NCBI RefSeq assembly: GCF_012650175.1
Contig: NZ_JAAILI010000055.1
Span: 1 to 64,000 of the forward strand
DNA length: 64,000 nucleotides
Direction: 5' to 3'
DNA from: Sphingomonas sp. S2M10
GTDB lineage: Bacteria; Pseudomonadota; Alphaproteobacteria; Sphingomonadales; Sphingomonadaceae
Part shown: piece by piece, positions 53,041 to 63,935 of the stretch
Layout of the letters: the number at the start of each line of letters is the position of its first letter
How positions within the stretch are numbered: the first letter of the stretch is position 1
Notes under the pieces: model-generated
What the model was told of the DNA's origin: nothing
Databases searched by the model: none
The model's input: only the letters and a program-made list of their open reading frames with translations
Translations under genes and position numbers: made by a program

Positions 53041-54225
53041 ATGACCCCTTCCCTCGGCACCCATGACGCAATCATCCTCGGCGCAGGCGCAGCGGGGATG
53101 TTCTGCGCCGCGATGGCGGGCCAGCGCGGCCGCAAGGTCCTGCTGCTCGACCATGCCGAGGCGCCGGGGAAGAAGATCCTGATCTCCGGCGGCGGCCGGT
53201 GCAACTTCACCAATCTCGGCACCGCGCCCGATCGCTACCTCTCCGCCAACCCGCATTTCGCCAAGTCGGCGCTCGGCCGCTACACCGCGCAGGATTTTCT
53301 CGCGCTGGTCGAGCGCCACGGCATCGCCTGGCACGAAAAGACGCTGGGCCAGCTGTTCTGCGACGGCTCCGCGCGCCAGATCGTCGACATGCTGCTCGGC
53401 GAATGTGCGATGGGCGGCGTGCCCCTCCAGCTCGGCGCCAGCATCACCGATGTCGATCATGCCGACGGCCGCTTCCGCGTGACCACCGCCGAGGGCGTGG
53501 CCGAGGCCCCAGCCCTCGTCATCGCCACCGGCGGCCCGGCGATCCCCAAGCTGGGCGCGACCGGCTTCGCCTATGATCTCGCTCGCCGCTTCGGCCTCAA
53601 GGTGGTCGAGCCGCGCCCCGCGCTGGTTCCCCTCACCCTCGGCCCGGACCAGGCACTGTTCCGCGAGCTCTCCGGTGTCTCCACCGCCGTTGCCGCCCGT
53701 GCGGGCAAGGCGGCATTCCGCGAGGCGGCGCTGTTCACCCATCGCGGCTTGTCCGGCCCGGCGATCCTCCAGGTCTCCTCCTATTGGAAGCACGGCGAGT
53801 CGATCGCGATCGACTTCCTCCCCGATCAGCCCCGGGGCTGGTTGCGCGAGGCGAAGCGCGCCGAGCCCCGGCTCGCCTTGCGCAGCCTGCTGAACCGCCA
53901 TCTGCCCGATCGCCTCGCCACCACGCTTGCCGAACGAATTGCGCTCACCAGCGAACTCGGCAATTGCCGCGATGCCCTGCTGGAACAGGCCGAGGCGCGG
54001 TTGGCCGGCTGGCCCTTCACCCCCAATGGCACCGAAGGCTTTGCCAAGGCGGAAGTGACCGTGGGCGGCATCAGCACCGCCGACCTCTCCTCGCAGACCA
54101 TGGCGGCGCGCCGCATCCCCGGCCTCTATGCGATCGGCGAAGCGGTGGACGTCACCGGATGGCTGGGGGGCTACAACTTCCAATGGGCATGGGCCAGCGG
54201 CTGGGCAGCGGCGCAAGCTTTGTAA
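53041..54225 (+). CDS. HI0933/YhiN-family flavoprotein (FAD-dependent oxidoreductase)
   Basis: 394 aa. The FAD motif is AIILGAGAAGMFCAAMAGQR with the family hallmark GKKILISGGGRCNFTN. The C-terminus carries GLYAIGEAVDVTGWLGGYNF. The substrate of this conserved family is unknown. Single gene after the palindromic element. A hairpin (GTGCTG...CAGCAC) follows the stop at about 54227-54253. Confidence 0.93.
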   Translation: MTPSLGTHDAIILGAGAAGMFCAAMAGQRGRKVLLLDHAEAPGKKILISGGGRCNFTNLGTAPDRYLSANPHFAKSALGRYTAQDFLALVERHGIAWHEKTLGQLFCDGSARQIVDMLLGECAMGGVPLQLGASITDVDHADGRFRVTTAEGVAEAPALVIATGGPAIPKLGATGFAYDLARRFGLKVVEPRPALVPLTLGPDQALFRELSGVSTAVAARAGKAAFREAALFTHRGLSGPAILQVSSYWKHGESIAIDFLPDQPRGWLREAKRAEPRLALRSLLNRHLPDRLATTLAERIALTSELGNCRDALLEQAEARLAGWPFTPNGTEGFAKAEVTVGGISTADLSSQTMAARRIPGLYAIGEAVDVTGWLGGYNFQWAWASGWAAAQAL

Positions 54226-54372
54226 GTGCTGCAATCTGTTGCGTGAACAGCACGTTGGGATTCATAAAGTTACTTAACACCCGGTTTTCATTTGCAAAGC
54301 TTGCGCAGCTTCGGCCAGAATCGCCGGACGGAGCAACTATCTCGTTGGTCCTGGGGGGAATTTTCGAGTCGA

Positions 54373-56418
54373 ATGAACGTCAGGTGCGTTTTGGCGGCCG
54401 CCGCGTTGGCCTGCCCCGCCACCGCCTTCGCACAGCAGCAGCCCGATCCGGCAGCAGCCCTCCCCGGGGCAGCGCCCGCCGCGGGGGTGTTGGTCTACGG
54501 CCCCGATTTTTTCGCCAACACGGCGCTGCCCACCGCGCTGGACATGGTGCAACGCCTGCCCGGCTTCACGCTCGACGTCGGCAATAGCGAAGCGCGCGGC
54601 ATCGCCGGCAATACCGGCAACGTGCTGATCGACGGCAAACCGCCCGCTTCCAAGACCGACGGTCTGGGCGAGATCCTGCGCCGAATCAGCGCCAGCAGCG
54701 TCGCGCGGATCGAACTGATCCGCGGCGGCGCGCCCGGCATCGACATGCAGGGCCGCGCGGTGATCGCCAATGTCGTGCTCAAGCGCACTGCATCGACCGA
54801 GACGCTGATCAACTTCCAGAGCTATATCTATCGCGACGGCTATGTCGGGCCCGACGTGACGCTGCAATATGCCCGGCGCGACGGGGATCGCCGCGACGAA
54901 GTCTCGCTGGAGCTGATCAGCGATCGCACCAGCGGCACCGCGCAAGGCTATCGCGTCCGCCGCGACGCCGCGGGCAATCTGCTCGTCCGCCAGGCACTCG
55001 ACCTTTGGGACCGCGACCGCACGGCGATCCTGCGCTCGACGATCCAGCGCGCCGCCGGCGGCGGGCTGCTCACCGTCAACGGGCGGTTCGACTATCTCGA
55101 CTATCCCACCAGCTTCACCGTGACGACGCTGGAAGGCACCGGCAGCTATACCCGCGCCACCGACATCACCCACCAATGGAAGGGCGAACTCGGCGCCAAC
55201 TGGACGCGGTCGCTCGGCGGAAAGAGCGAGGTCGAGGTGATCGGGCTGCAGCGGCTGGGCCATCTCGGCTATGATTCGGATACGCTCGTCGGCACCTTCG
55301 ATTCCACCTTCGGCCAGCAGTCGCGCACCGGTGAATCGATCCTGCGCACGATCCTGCGCCACAAGACGAACGCCAAGCTGTCATTCGAGGGCGGCGGCGA
55401 GATCGCCTATAACTTCCTCGACAACCGCACGACCTATACCGAGGAGGGCGTGGCCGTGGCGCTGCCCGACGAGAAGGTGTTCGTCAGCGAGGTGCGCGGC
55501 GAGCTGTTCGGGCTGGCGCGCTGGCAGCCCTCCGCGCCGGTGACGCTCGAGGCGGGGCTCCGCACCGAAATGTCGCGCATTCGCTCTGATGGCGACACCC
55601 AGCGCAGCCGCGCCTTCTTCTATCCCAAGCCGCGCGCGCAGCTGACCCTGCGCCCAACCGCGCGCGACCAGCTGCGGCTGCGGGCGGAACAGAGCGTCAG
55701 CCAGCTCGACTTCACCAATTTCGTCGCCGCGACCGAGATCAATCTCGGCACCGTGCGCGCCGGCAATGGCGACTTGCGGCCCGAACAGACGCTCACGCTC
55801 GAGGCCGTCGTCGAGCATCGTTTCTGGGGCAAGGGCGCGCTGGAACTGGGCGCCAAGCACGAAGCGACGCGGCATGTGATCGACTATATCCCGCTGGAAG
55901 GCGGGTTCGATGCGATCGGCAATATCGGCACCGGCACCCGCGACACGCTGTCGGGCACGCTGACGCTGCCGTTCGACAAGCTGGGCATCAAGGATGCGCG
56001 CTTCCGCGGCAATGCGGAGGTGGTGCGCAGCCACGTCACCGATCCGCTGACCGGCGAGCGGCGGCGCTACACCAACGAAGTGCCGTTCACCTGCTCGGGC
56101 AGTTTCAGCCAGGATCTGTTCGGCGGCCGTTTCACCTATGGCGTGTACGGCAGCTGCGGCCAGCCGGGGACGAACCTCTACCGGATCGGCGAGTTCCGGA
56201 CGACCGAGATCGAGCCGGTCGTCGAGATTTACGGCATCTGGAAGCCGAGCAAGAAGCTGACAATCCGGCTCGATGCCGGCAACCTCACCAACCCCGCGCG
56301 CATCTATGAGCGCGACGTGTACACCGGCGAGCGCAATGCCTCGCCGCTCGCCTATCGCGAACAGCGCGTCCAGCGGCGCGGCCAGTATCTCTACCTGCAG
56401 ATCCGCCGGACGCTGTAG
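54373..56418 (+). CDS. TonB-dependent receptor, outer-membrane beta-barrel type
   Basis: 681 aa from the ATG at 54373, after a signal peptide MNVRCVLAAAALACPATAFA. The plug domain (about 35-140) includes ALDMVQRLPGFTLDVGNSEA and VLIDGKPPASKTDGLGEILR and then IELIRGGAPGIDMQGRAVIA. The barrel ends RRGQYLYLQIRRTL with a C-terminal aromatic/hydrophobic strand. No TonB box is obvious near the N-terminus. The substrate is unknown. It is convergent with the metH operon, which is not evidence that it imports B12. Confidence 0.88.
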   Translation: MNVRCVLAAAALACPATAFAQQQPDPAAALPGAAPAAGVLVYGPDFFANTALPTALDMVQRLPGFTLDVGNSEARGIAGNTGNVLIDGKPPASKTDGLGEILRRISASSVARIELIRGGAPGIDMQGRAVIANVVLKRTASTETLINFQSYIYRDGYVGPDVTLQYARRDGDRRDEVSLELISDRTSGTAQGYRVRRDAAGNLLVRQALDLWDRDRTAILRSTIQRAAGGGLLTVNGRFDYLDYPTSFTVTTLEGTGSYTRATDITHQWKGELGANWTRSLGGKSEVEVIGLQRLGHLGYDSDTLVGTFDSTFGQQSRTGESILRTILRHKTNAKLSFEGGGEIAYNFLDNRTTYTEEGVAVALPDEKVFVSEVRGELFGLARWQPSAPVTLEAGLRTEMSRIRSDGDTQRSRAFFYPKPRAQLTLRPTARDQLRLRAEQSVSQLDFTNFVAATEINLGTVRAGNGDLRPEQTLTLEAVVEHRFWGKGALELGAKHEATRHVIDYIPLEGGFDAIGNIGTGTRDTLSGTLTLPFDKLGIKDARFRGNAEVVRSHVTDPLTGERRRYTNEVPFTCSGSFSQDLFGGRFTYGVYGSCGQPGTNLYRIGEFRTTEIEPVVEIYGIWKPSKKLTIRLDAGNLTNPARIYERDVYTGERNASPLAYREQRVQRRGQYLYLQIRRTL

Positions 56419-56446
56419 GGGCTACTACACGCCGCGCCACCTGCGC

Positions 56447-56480
56447 CAATGGATCCTCGCCTTCGCGGGGATGACCATTG
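56447..56480. repeat. Half unit of the GTCATCCC palindrome family
   Basis: CAATGGATCCTCGCC and CGGGGATGACCATTG form one hairpin with a TTCG loop. Only one of the two hairpins seen in the full elements (23734, 41913) is present. It lies in the 68-bp gap between the convergent TonB receptor and metH genes and probably acts as a shared terminator. Confidence 0.75.
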
Positions 56481-56486
56481 GGATCC

Positions 56487-59084
<2,598 letters not shown>

Positions 59085-59102
59085 GATCTGGGTTCTTCTT
59101 CG

Positions 59103-59235
59103 ATCCTCCCCGGCACGGGGAGGGGGACCATGCGAAGCATGGTGGAGGGGGGTTGCCGCAGGGGACTCGCTCGCGGAGAGCCCCCTCCACCACGCGGCTG
59201 CGCCGCGCGGTCCCCCTCCCCGTTCCGGGGAGGAT
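59103..59235. repeat. Palindromic element between the two metH genes
   Basis: Ends ATCCTCCCC and GGGGAGGAT are complementary. Inside are a hairpin GACCATGCGAAGCATGGT and its counterpart CCACGCGGCTGCGCCGCG, with CCCCTCC/GGAGGGG arms. It fills the 159-bp gap between metH part 1 and part 2 in an otherwise tight minus-strand operon, so it is placed to change the ratio of the two halves. Confidence 0.88.
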
Positions 59236-59243
59236 TTAGATGG

Positions 59244-60290
59244 TCACGCCGCCATAGTGAACGGTTCGAGCCCGGCAAGCCGCGTCCGCACTTCCGGGGT
59301 CGGAATGCTGCGCGGGGTGAGCCCCTGCACCGCCTTGGCGATGGCGCCGATATGCGCGGGGGTCGAGCCGCAGCAGCCGCCGAGGATGTTCACCTGCCCC
59401 GCATCTGCCCACTCCTTGACCAGGCCCGCGGTGGTCGCCGGCATCTCGTCATAGGCGCCGAGTTCGTTGGGCAGCCCGGCATTCGGATAGACCATGATCA
59501 GCGTGTCGCAGAGCGCCGACAGCGTCTTCACGTGCGGGCGGAGCTGCTCGGCACCGAACGAGCAGTTGAGCCCGATCGTCACCGGCCTGGCGTGGCGCAC
59601 CGCGTGCCAGAACGCCTCGACCGTGTGGCCCGAAAGGTTGCGGCCGGACAGGTCGGTGAGCGTCATCGACAGCATGATCGGCAGGTCGCGGCCGAGCGCC
59701 TCGCCCGCCTCGATCGCCGCCATGATGCCGGCCTTGGCGTTGAGCGTGTCGAACACCGTCTCGATCAGCACGAAGTCGATCCCGCCTTCGACCAGCGCGT
59801 CGATCTGCTCGCGGTACACGTCCTTCAGATAGTCGAAGTCGATCTCGCGATAGCCTGGATCGTTCACGTCCGGGCTCAGCGACAGCGTCTTGTTCGTGGG
59901 CCCGAGCGCGCCGGCGACGAAGCGCGGGCGGCCATCCTTCGCTTCGAACTCGTCGGCGATGCTGCGGGCGAGCTTGGCGCTCTCGATGTTGATTGCGCGG
60001 ACCAGATGCTCGGCGCCGTAATCGGCCTGGCTGATCCGGTTGGCGGAGAAGGTGTTGGTCTCGGCGATGTCGGCACCCGCCTCGAAATAGGCGCGGTGGA
60101 TCGAGCCGGGCACCTCGGGCTTGGTCAGCGCGAGGATGTCGTTGTTGCCCTTCTGATCGTGGGAAAGGCCAAGGGTGCCGGCATAGGCGGCCTCGTCGAG
60201 CTTCCAGTTCTGGATCTCGGTGCCGAACGCGCCGTCGGTGATCAAGATGCGCTTGGCGGCTTCGGCCAGCAGTTTCTCGCGTGCAGTCAT
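59244..60290 (-). CDS. metH: Methionine synthase, N-terminal part (homocysteine S-methyltransferase)
   Basis: 348 aa from the ATG at 60288-60290; the frame upstream is repeat sequence. The zinc cysteines are Cys243 (IGLNCSFGAEQ) and Cys306-Cys307 (NILGGCCGSTPAH). The N-terminus ITDGAFGTEIQNWKL and the segment ETNTFSANRISQADYG are typical of the homocysteine-binding barrel of MetH. As the B12 and folate modules are on another polypeptide, the enzyme must act as a two-protein complex. Bordered on both sides by palindromic elements. Confidence 0.95.
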   Translation of the reverse strand: MTAREKLLAEAAKRILITDGAFGTEIQNWKLDEAAYAGTLGLSHDQKGNNDILALTKPEVPGSIHRAYFEAGADIAETNTFSANRISQADYGAEHLVRAINIESAKLARSIADEFEAKDGRPRFVAGALGPTNKTLSLSPDVNDPGYREIDFDYLKDVYREQIDALVEGGIDFVLIETVFDTLNAKAGIMAAIEAGEALGRDLPIMLSMTLTDLSGRNLSGHTVEAFWHAVRHARPVTIGLNCSFGAEQLRPHVKTLSALCDTLIMVYPNAGLPNELGAYDEMPATTAGLVKEWADAGQVNILGGCCGSTPAHIGAIAKAVQGLTPRSIPTPEVRTRLAGLEPFTMAA

Positions 60291-60302
60291 GTCAAATTCC
60301 TC

Positions 60303-60416
60303 TCCCCCTCCCGCGAGCGGGAGGGGGTTGGGGGGTGGGCCCCCGCCATCCACGAGCGATGCATCAGGAGGAGAGCGTGGGCCCACCCCCTGCCCCCTCC
60401 CGCTCGCGGGAGGGGG
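60303..60416. repeat. Palindromic element between metF and metH part 1
   Basis: Left hairpin CCCCCTCCCGCGAGCGGGAG with GGGGTTGGGGGGTGGG beyond. Right hairpin CCCCCTCCCGCTCGCGGGAG preceded by GGGCCCACCCCCTG. It has the same plan as 15664-15777. It sits in the 135-bp gap between two genes of the same operon. Confidence 0.88.
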
Positions 60417-60425
60417 TTCAGAAGA

Positions 60426-61343
60426 TCAGGCCGCCGCTACCGCCGCCTGCTGCCGCGGGCGCAGGCCCAGCAGATGGCAGATCGCGTAGCTCAGCTCGGC
60501 GCGGTTGAGCGTGTAGAAGTGGAACTGCCGCACGCCGCCCGCATAGAGCTTGCGGCACAGTTCCGCCGCCAGCGTCGCCGAGACCAGCTGCCGCGCCGAG
60601 GGATGCTCGTCGAGCCCCTCGAACAGCTTCTCCATCCAGGCCGGCACGGCGGTGCCGCACATCGCGGACATCTTCACCACGCTGGCATAGTTCATCACCG
60701 GCATGATACCCGGCACGATCTCGGCATCGATCCCCGCCGCCGCCGCGCGGTCGCGGAAGCGCAGGAAGGTCTCGGCCTCGAAGAAGAACTGGGTGATCGC
60801 GCGGTTGGCGCCCGCGTCGATCTTGCGCTTGAGATTGTCGAGATCGGCCTCGGGGCTCGGCGAATCCGGGTGGCATTCGGGATAGGCGCTCACCGAAATC
60901 TCGAACGGGTGGAGCCGGCGCAGGCCCGCGACCAGATCGGCCGCATTTTCATAGCCGCCGGGATGGGTGCGATACTTCTCGCCGGCGCGGGGCGGATCGC
61001 CGCGCAGCGCCACGATATGCCGCACGCCCGCCGCCCAATATTCCTCGGCGATCTGGTCGATCTCCTCGCGCGTCGCCTCGACGCAGGTGAGGTGCGCGGC
61101 GGCCGCCAGCGGCGTCTCGCGCGCGATCTTCGAGACGGTGGCATGGGTGCGCTCGCGGGTGGTGCCGCCGGCGCCATAGGTGACGCTCACGAAGCGGGGG
61201 CCGAGCGGCGACAGCGTCTCGATCGACTGCCACAGCGTTTCTTCCATCTTCTCGGTTTTGGGCGGGAAGAATTCGAAGCTCACCGCCACATCGCCCGCCA
61301 CATCGGCGAACAGGGGCGGTGCCATGGGGTCTACGATACTCAT
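60426..61343 (-). CDS. metF: 5,10-methylenetetrahydrofolate reductase
   Basis: 305 aa from the ATG at 61341-61343. It makes 5-methyl-THF, the methyl donor for MetH. The flavin-barrel motifs are VSFEFFPPKTEKMEETLW, FVSVTYGAGGTTRERT, HLTCVEATREEI, VALRGDPP, YPECHPDS and TQFFFEAETFLRF. The start overlaps the stop of the ArsR-methyltransferase gene by 4 bases (ATGA), so it is directly coupled to the likely regulator. Confidence 0.96.
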   Translation of the reverse strand: MSIVDPMAPPLFADVAGDVAVSFEFFPPKTEKMEETLWQSIETLSPLGPRFVSVTYGAGGTTRERTHATVSKIARETPLAAAAHLTCVEATREEIDQIAEEYWAAGVRHIVALRGDPPRAGEKYRTHPGGYENAADLVAGLRRLHPFEISVSAYPECHPDSPSPEADLDNLKRKIDAGANRAITQFFFEAETFLRFRDRAAAAGIDAEIVPGIMPVMNYASVVKMSAMCGTAVPAWMEKLFEGLDEHPSARQLVSATLAAELCRKLYAGGVRQFHFYTLNRAELSYAICHLLGLRPRQQAAVAAA

Positions 61344-62290
61344 GCCGCCTTCACCTTTTCCACGCTCTCGCCGGTCTTGCGACCGAGCCATAATTTCACC
61401 GTCAGCGCGCCGCCTTCCAGCGTCTGCACCTGCACCGGGACAAGCCCGGCACGATCGAACCAGCCGAGCATCTGCTCGTCCGAGAAGCCCAGTCGCGCAT
61501 GCGCATCGCGGGTGCGCAGTTCCTCGCGCTCGTGCGGGGCGAAATCGACGATCAGCAGCCGCCCGCCGGGGCCGAGCACGCGTGCCGCCTCGCCGATCGC
61601 CGCTGCCGGTTGCTGCGCGAAATGGAGCACATGATGCAATATAGCAGTATCCGCTACGCCGTCCTGCAGCGGCAGTGCGTAGAGATCAGCCTGGCGCAAT
61701 TCGGCATGGCCGAGATCGGCCAGCTTGGCGCGCGCCAGCCGCAGCATTTCGGAGGAGCGATCGATCCCCACCGCCTGATGGGAGCGCGGGCCGAACAATT
61801 CGAGCATCCGTCCCGTGCCGGTGCCGATGTCGACCAACGTGCCGAGCGGCCCGTCGCCCAGCGCCGCGCCCATCGCAGCCTCGACTTCGCTTTCGGCGAC
61901 ATGGAGCGAGCGGATCGCATCCCACTGGCCGGCATTGGCCTCGAACCAGCTCTCGGCCGCGCTCGCCCGGTCGGCGCGAACAGCCGCGAGCCGCGCCTGG
62001 TCGGCGATCACCCAGGGGTCGCCCGCCAGTTCCCAGGCATCGAGCGCAGCGAGCACCGGCGCGGTCACCGCCCGCCGGCCGAGTGCCACGAACACCCAGC
62101 TGCCTTCCTTGCGCCGCTCGGCAACCCCAGCATCGCACAGGATCTTCACATGGCGGGAAACCCGGGGCTGGCTCTGCCCCAGCACCTGCGCCAGTTCGCC
62201 GACGCTCAGCTCCATCGCCCGCAGCAGCGCGACGATCCGCAACCGGGTCGAATCCGCGAGCGCGCGGAAGATGGCGAGAGGCTCTGTCAT
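61340..62290 (-). CDS. ArsR-family regulator fused to a SAM-dependent methyltransferase domain
   Basis: 316 aa. Residues about 1-85 form an ArsR winged helix (FRALADSTRLRIVALLRAME then LSVGELAQVLGQSQPRVSRH and VKILCDAGV). Residues about 130-300 form a class I methyltransferase-like domain with SAM motif LVDIGTGTGRMLELFGPRSH and motif-III-like LGPGGRLLIVDFAPHEREEL. ArsR regulators tied to the SAM/methionine cycle (the SahR/SamR type) have been proposed from comparative genomics. Here the SAM domain is well placed to sense SAM or SAH. First gene of the operon with metF and both metH parts, and preceded by a perfect 22-bp palindrome. Confidence 0.9.
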   Translation of the reverse strand: MTEPLAIFRALADSTRLRIVALLRAMELSVGELAQVLGQSQPRVSRHVKILCDAGVAERRKEGSWVFVALGRRAVTAPVLAALDAWELAGDPWVIADQARLAAVRADRASAAESWFEANAGQWDAIRSLHVAESEVEAAMGAALGDGPLGTLVDIGTGTGRMLELFGPRSHQAVGIDRSSEMLRLARAKLADLGHAELRQADLYALPLQDGVADTAILHHVLHFAQQPAAAIGEAARVLGPGGRLLIVDFAPHEREELRTRDAHARLGFSDEQMLGWFDRAGLVPVQVQTLEGGALTVKLWLGRKTGESVEKVKAA

Positions 62291-62302
62291 GGGCGGCTTA
62301 GA

Positions 62303-62324
62303 GATATAAAGATATCTTTATATC
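62303..62324. promoter_or_regulatory. Perfect 22-bp palindromic operator at the head of the methionine operon
   Basis: Half-site GATATAAAGAT followed directly by its exact reverse complement ATCTTTATATC. It stands out as pure AT-rich sequence in GC-rich surroundings and lies 12 bp before the start of the ArsR-methyltransferase gene, over the expected promoter. It is also 81 bp before the divergent lipoprotein gene. Autoregulation of the met operon by its first gene is the natural reading. Confidence 0.82.
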
Positions 62325-62404
62325 AGGTCAACGCATCGCTGCGCGGTTGCGTGCGTTTGCGGCTCTGGCTAGCCCGAGCCAAACTCGTGAAGGAACCCAG
62401 TCCC

Positions 62405-62638
62405 ATGCGCAAGCTTCTCCTCCTCCCCCTCGCCGCACTGGCGCTCACTGGCCTGTCGGCCTGCGGCAACCAGGCGCAAAACGAAGCCGCCGAAGCGAAC
62501 GAGGCGATGGCCGGCGACAGCAACACGATGGGCGACGCCGTTGCCGATGTGAACGCCGCCGAGGACGCCGCCTTCGCAAACGCCGAAAGCGCCTATGGCA
62601 ATGACACCGGACCCGCCGGCAACGAGATCACCGACTGA
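62405..62638 (+). CDS. Small Asn/Ala-rich lipoprotein
   Basis: 77 aa from the ATG at 62405. Signal MRKLLLLPLAALALTGLSAC with the lipidated Cys20. The mature part is low-complexity, rich in Asn, Ala, Glu and Asp (EAAEANEAMAGDSNTMGDAV), and probably disordered. No function can be inferred. Divergent from the methionine operon and close to its operator, so it might share regulation. Confidence 0.75.
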   Translation: MRKLLLLPLAALALTGLSACGNQAQNEAAEANEAMAGDSNTMGDAVADVNAAEDAAFANAESAYGNDTGPAGNEITD

Positions 62639-62676
62639 CGCGTTCGTAGCGCTCCCTTTCCCATCGGAGACCATCC

Positions 62677-63627
62677 ATGCCGCATCTTCGCCACCTCGGC
62701 GCCTCGGGCCTCGAGATTTCGCCGCTCGTGCTGGGCGGCAACGTGTTCGGCTGGACCGCGGACAAGGCCGCCAGCTTCCGTATCCTCGATCGCTTCGCCG
62801 AGCGCGGCGGGGTGATGATCGACACGGCCGACGTCTACTCGGCCTGGGTCTCGGGCCACTCGGGCGGCGAATCGGAGAGTGTGATCGGCGAATGGCTGCG
62901 CAGCTCCGGCAAGCGCGATCAGGTGCTGATCTCCACCAAGGTCGGCATGCTGCCGGGCGAGGGCGGCGAAAAGCTGGCACCGGCGCGGATCGCGGCGGCG
63001 GCCGAGGCGTCGCTCCAGCGGCTCGGCATCGAGACGATCGACCTCTATTTCGCCCATCAGGACGATGAGGAGGTGCCGCAGGAAGAGGTTCTCGCGGCGT
63101 TCGGCACGCTGATCGATGCGGGCAAGATCCGCGCGCTGGGCGCCTCCAACTTCCACGCGATGCGGCTCAAGGCGGCGCTCGACCTCGCCGCGAAGGAAGG
63201 GCTGCCGCACTTCCACGTGCTCCAGCCCGAATATAATCTGGTCAGCCGCCGCAAGTTCGAGGGCGAGCTGCAGGACCTGTGCATCACCCATAATCTGGGC
63301 GTGATCCCCTATTACGGCCTCGCCTCGGGCTTCCTCACCGGCAAATATCGCAGCGAAGCCGATCTTGCGAAGAGCGTGCGCGGCGGCGGCATGGCCAAGC
63401 TGCTCGCCGGCAAGGGCGGCGCGGTGCTGGCGGCGATGGACGAGGTCGCGGCCGAGACCGGCGCCACCCTCGCCCAGATCGCGCTCGCCTGGCTGGCGGC
63501 GCAGGACGGCGTCACCGCGCCGATCGCCAGCGCGACCAGCGTGGAGCAGCTCGACGAACTGATCGGCGCCTGGGATGTCGAGCTCAGCCGCGACCAGCGC
63601 GACCGCCTGACCGCCGCCGGGGCCTGA
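62677..63627 (+). CDS. Aldo/keto reductase
   Basis: 316 aa NADP(H)-dependent TIM-barrel oxidoreductase. Catalytic residues: Asp and Tyr in MIDTADVYSAW, Lys in ISTKVGMLPGEGG and His in LYFAHQDDEEVP. GASNFHAMRLKAAL, LQPEYNLVSR and GVIPYYGLASGFLTGKY are typical of the YajO/YgbS-like AKR subfamily. Substrate unknown. Coupled to the next small gene by overlapping stop and start (TGATG). Confidence 0.94.
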   Translation: MPHLRHLGASGLEISPLVLGGNVFGWTADKAASFRILDRFAERGGVMIDTADVYSAWVSGHSGGESESVIGEWLRSSGKRDQVLISTKVGMLPGEGGEKLAPARIAAAAEASLQRLGIETIDLYFAHQDDEEVPQEEVLAAFGTLIDAGKIRALGASNFHAMRLKAALDLAAKEGLPHFHVLQPEYNLVSRRKFEGELQDLCITHNLGVIPYYGLASGFLTGKYRSEADLAKSVRGGGMAKLLAGKGGAVLAAMDEVAAETGATLAQIALAWLAAQDGVTAPIASATSVEQLDELIGAWDVELSRDQRDRLTAAGA

Positions 63628-63854
63628 TGACCGCAGCCGACCTGATCGACCGCATCGTCGCCCAGCTCGTTCGCCGTCATGGCGGCACCGTGCGGCGGTG
63701 GAAGACGGTGCTGGGCAAGGTGCGCGTCTATGACGCGAAGACGCACCCGCACTGCAACTGGTCGCTCGCCCCCAGCGGCGCGGCGGGCGACGTGGCGGCG
63801 GTGGAGAAGCTGCTCGACGAGCTGCGGATCACCTACCCGATCGTGTCGGGCTGA
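63627..63854 (+). CDS. Small conserved-looking protein of unknown function
   Basis: 75 aa, basic at the N-terminus (RRHGGTVRRWKTVLGKVRVY), with TKPHCN-like polar centre (AKTHPHCNWSLAPSG) and an acidic helix at the end (VAAVEKLLDELRITYPIV). The start overlaps the AKR stop by one base, so it is translated with it. I do not recognise a family. An intrinsic terminator follows. Confidence 0.65.
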   Translation: MTAADLIDRIVAQLVRRHGGTVRRWKTVLGKVRVYDAKTHPHCNWSLAPSGAAGDVAAVEKLLDELRITYPIVSG

Positions 63855-63882
63855 TCCCTTTCGCCGGGAGGACGAAAAGCAC

Positions 63883-63919
63883 AAAGGGGCGGAGCACCGC
63901 AGTGCCCCGCCCCCTTTTT
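63883..63919. terminator. Bidirectional intrinsic terminator
   Basis: AAAGGGGCGGAGCAC pairs with GTGCCCCGCCCCCT (one bulge, one mismatch) around a 4-base loop, followed by TTTTT on the plus strand. On the minus strand the hairpin is followed by TTTGTGCTTTT. It serves the AKR operon and the convergent TonB-receptor gene. Confidence 0.8.
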
Positions 63920-63935
63920 CCTCTACCGGCAGTCC

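Noticed and set aside
54373..56418. Vitamin B12 receptor (BtuB) because it lies next to metH
   Set aside because: The genes are convergent, no B12 riboswitch precedes the receptor and the sequence shows no BtuB-specific feature.
62291..62404. SAM riboswitch ahead of the methionine operon
   Set aside because: The leader is only 12 bp beyond the palindrome and contains no SAM-II or SAM-I type core. The palindrome fits a protein operator better.
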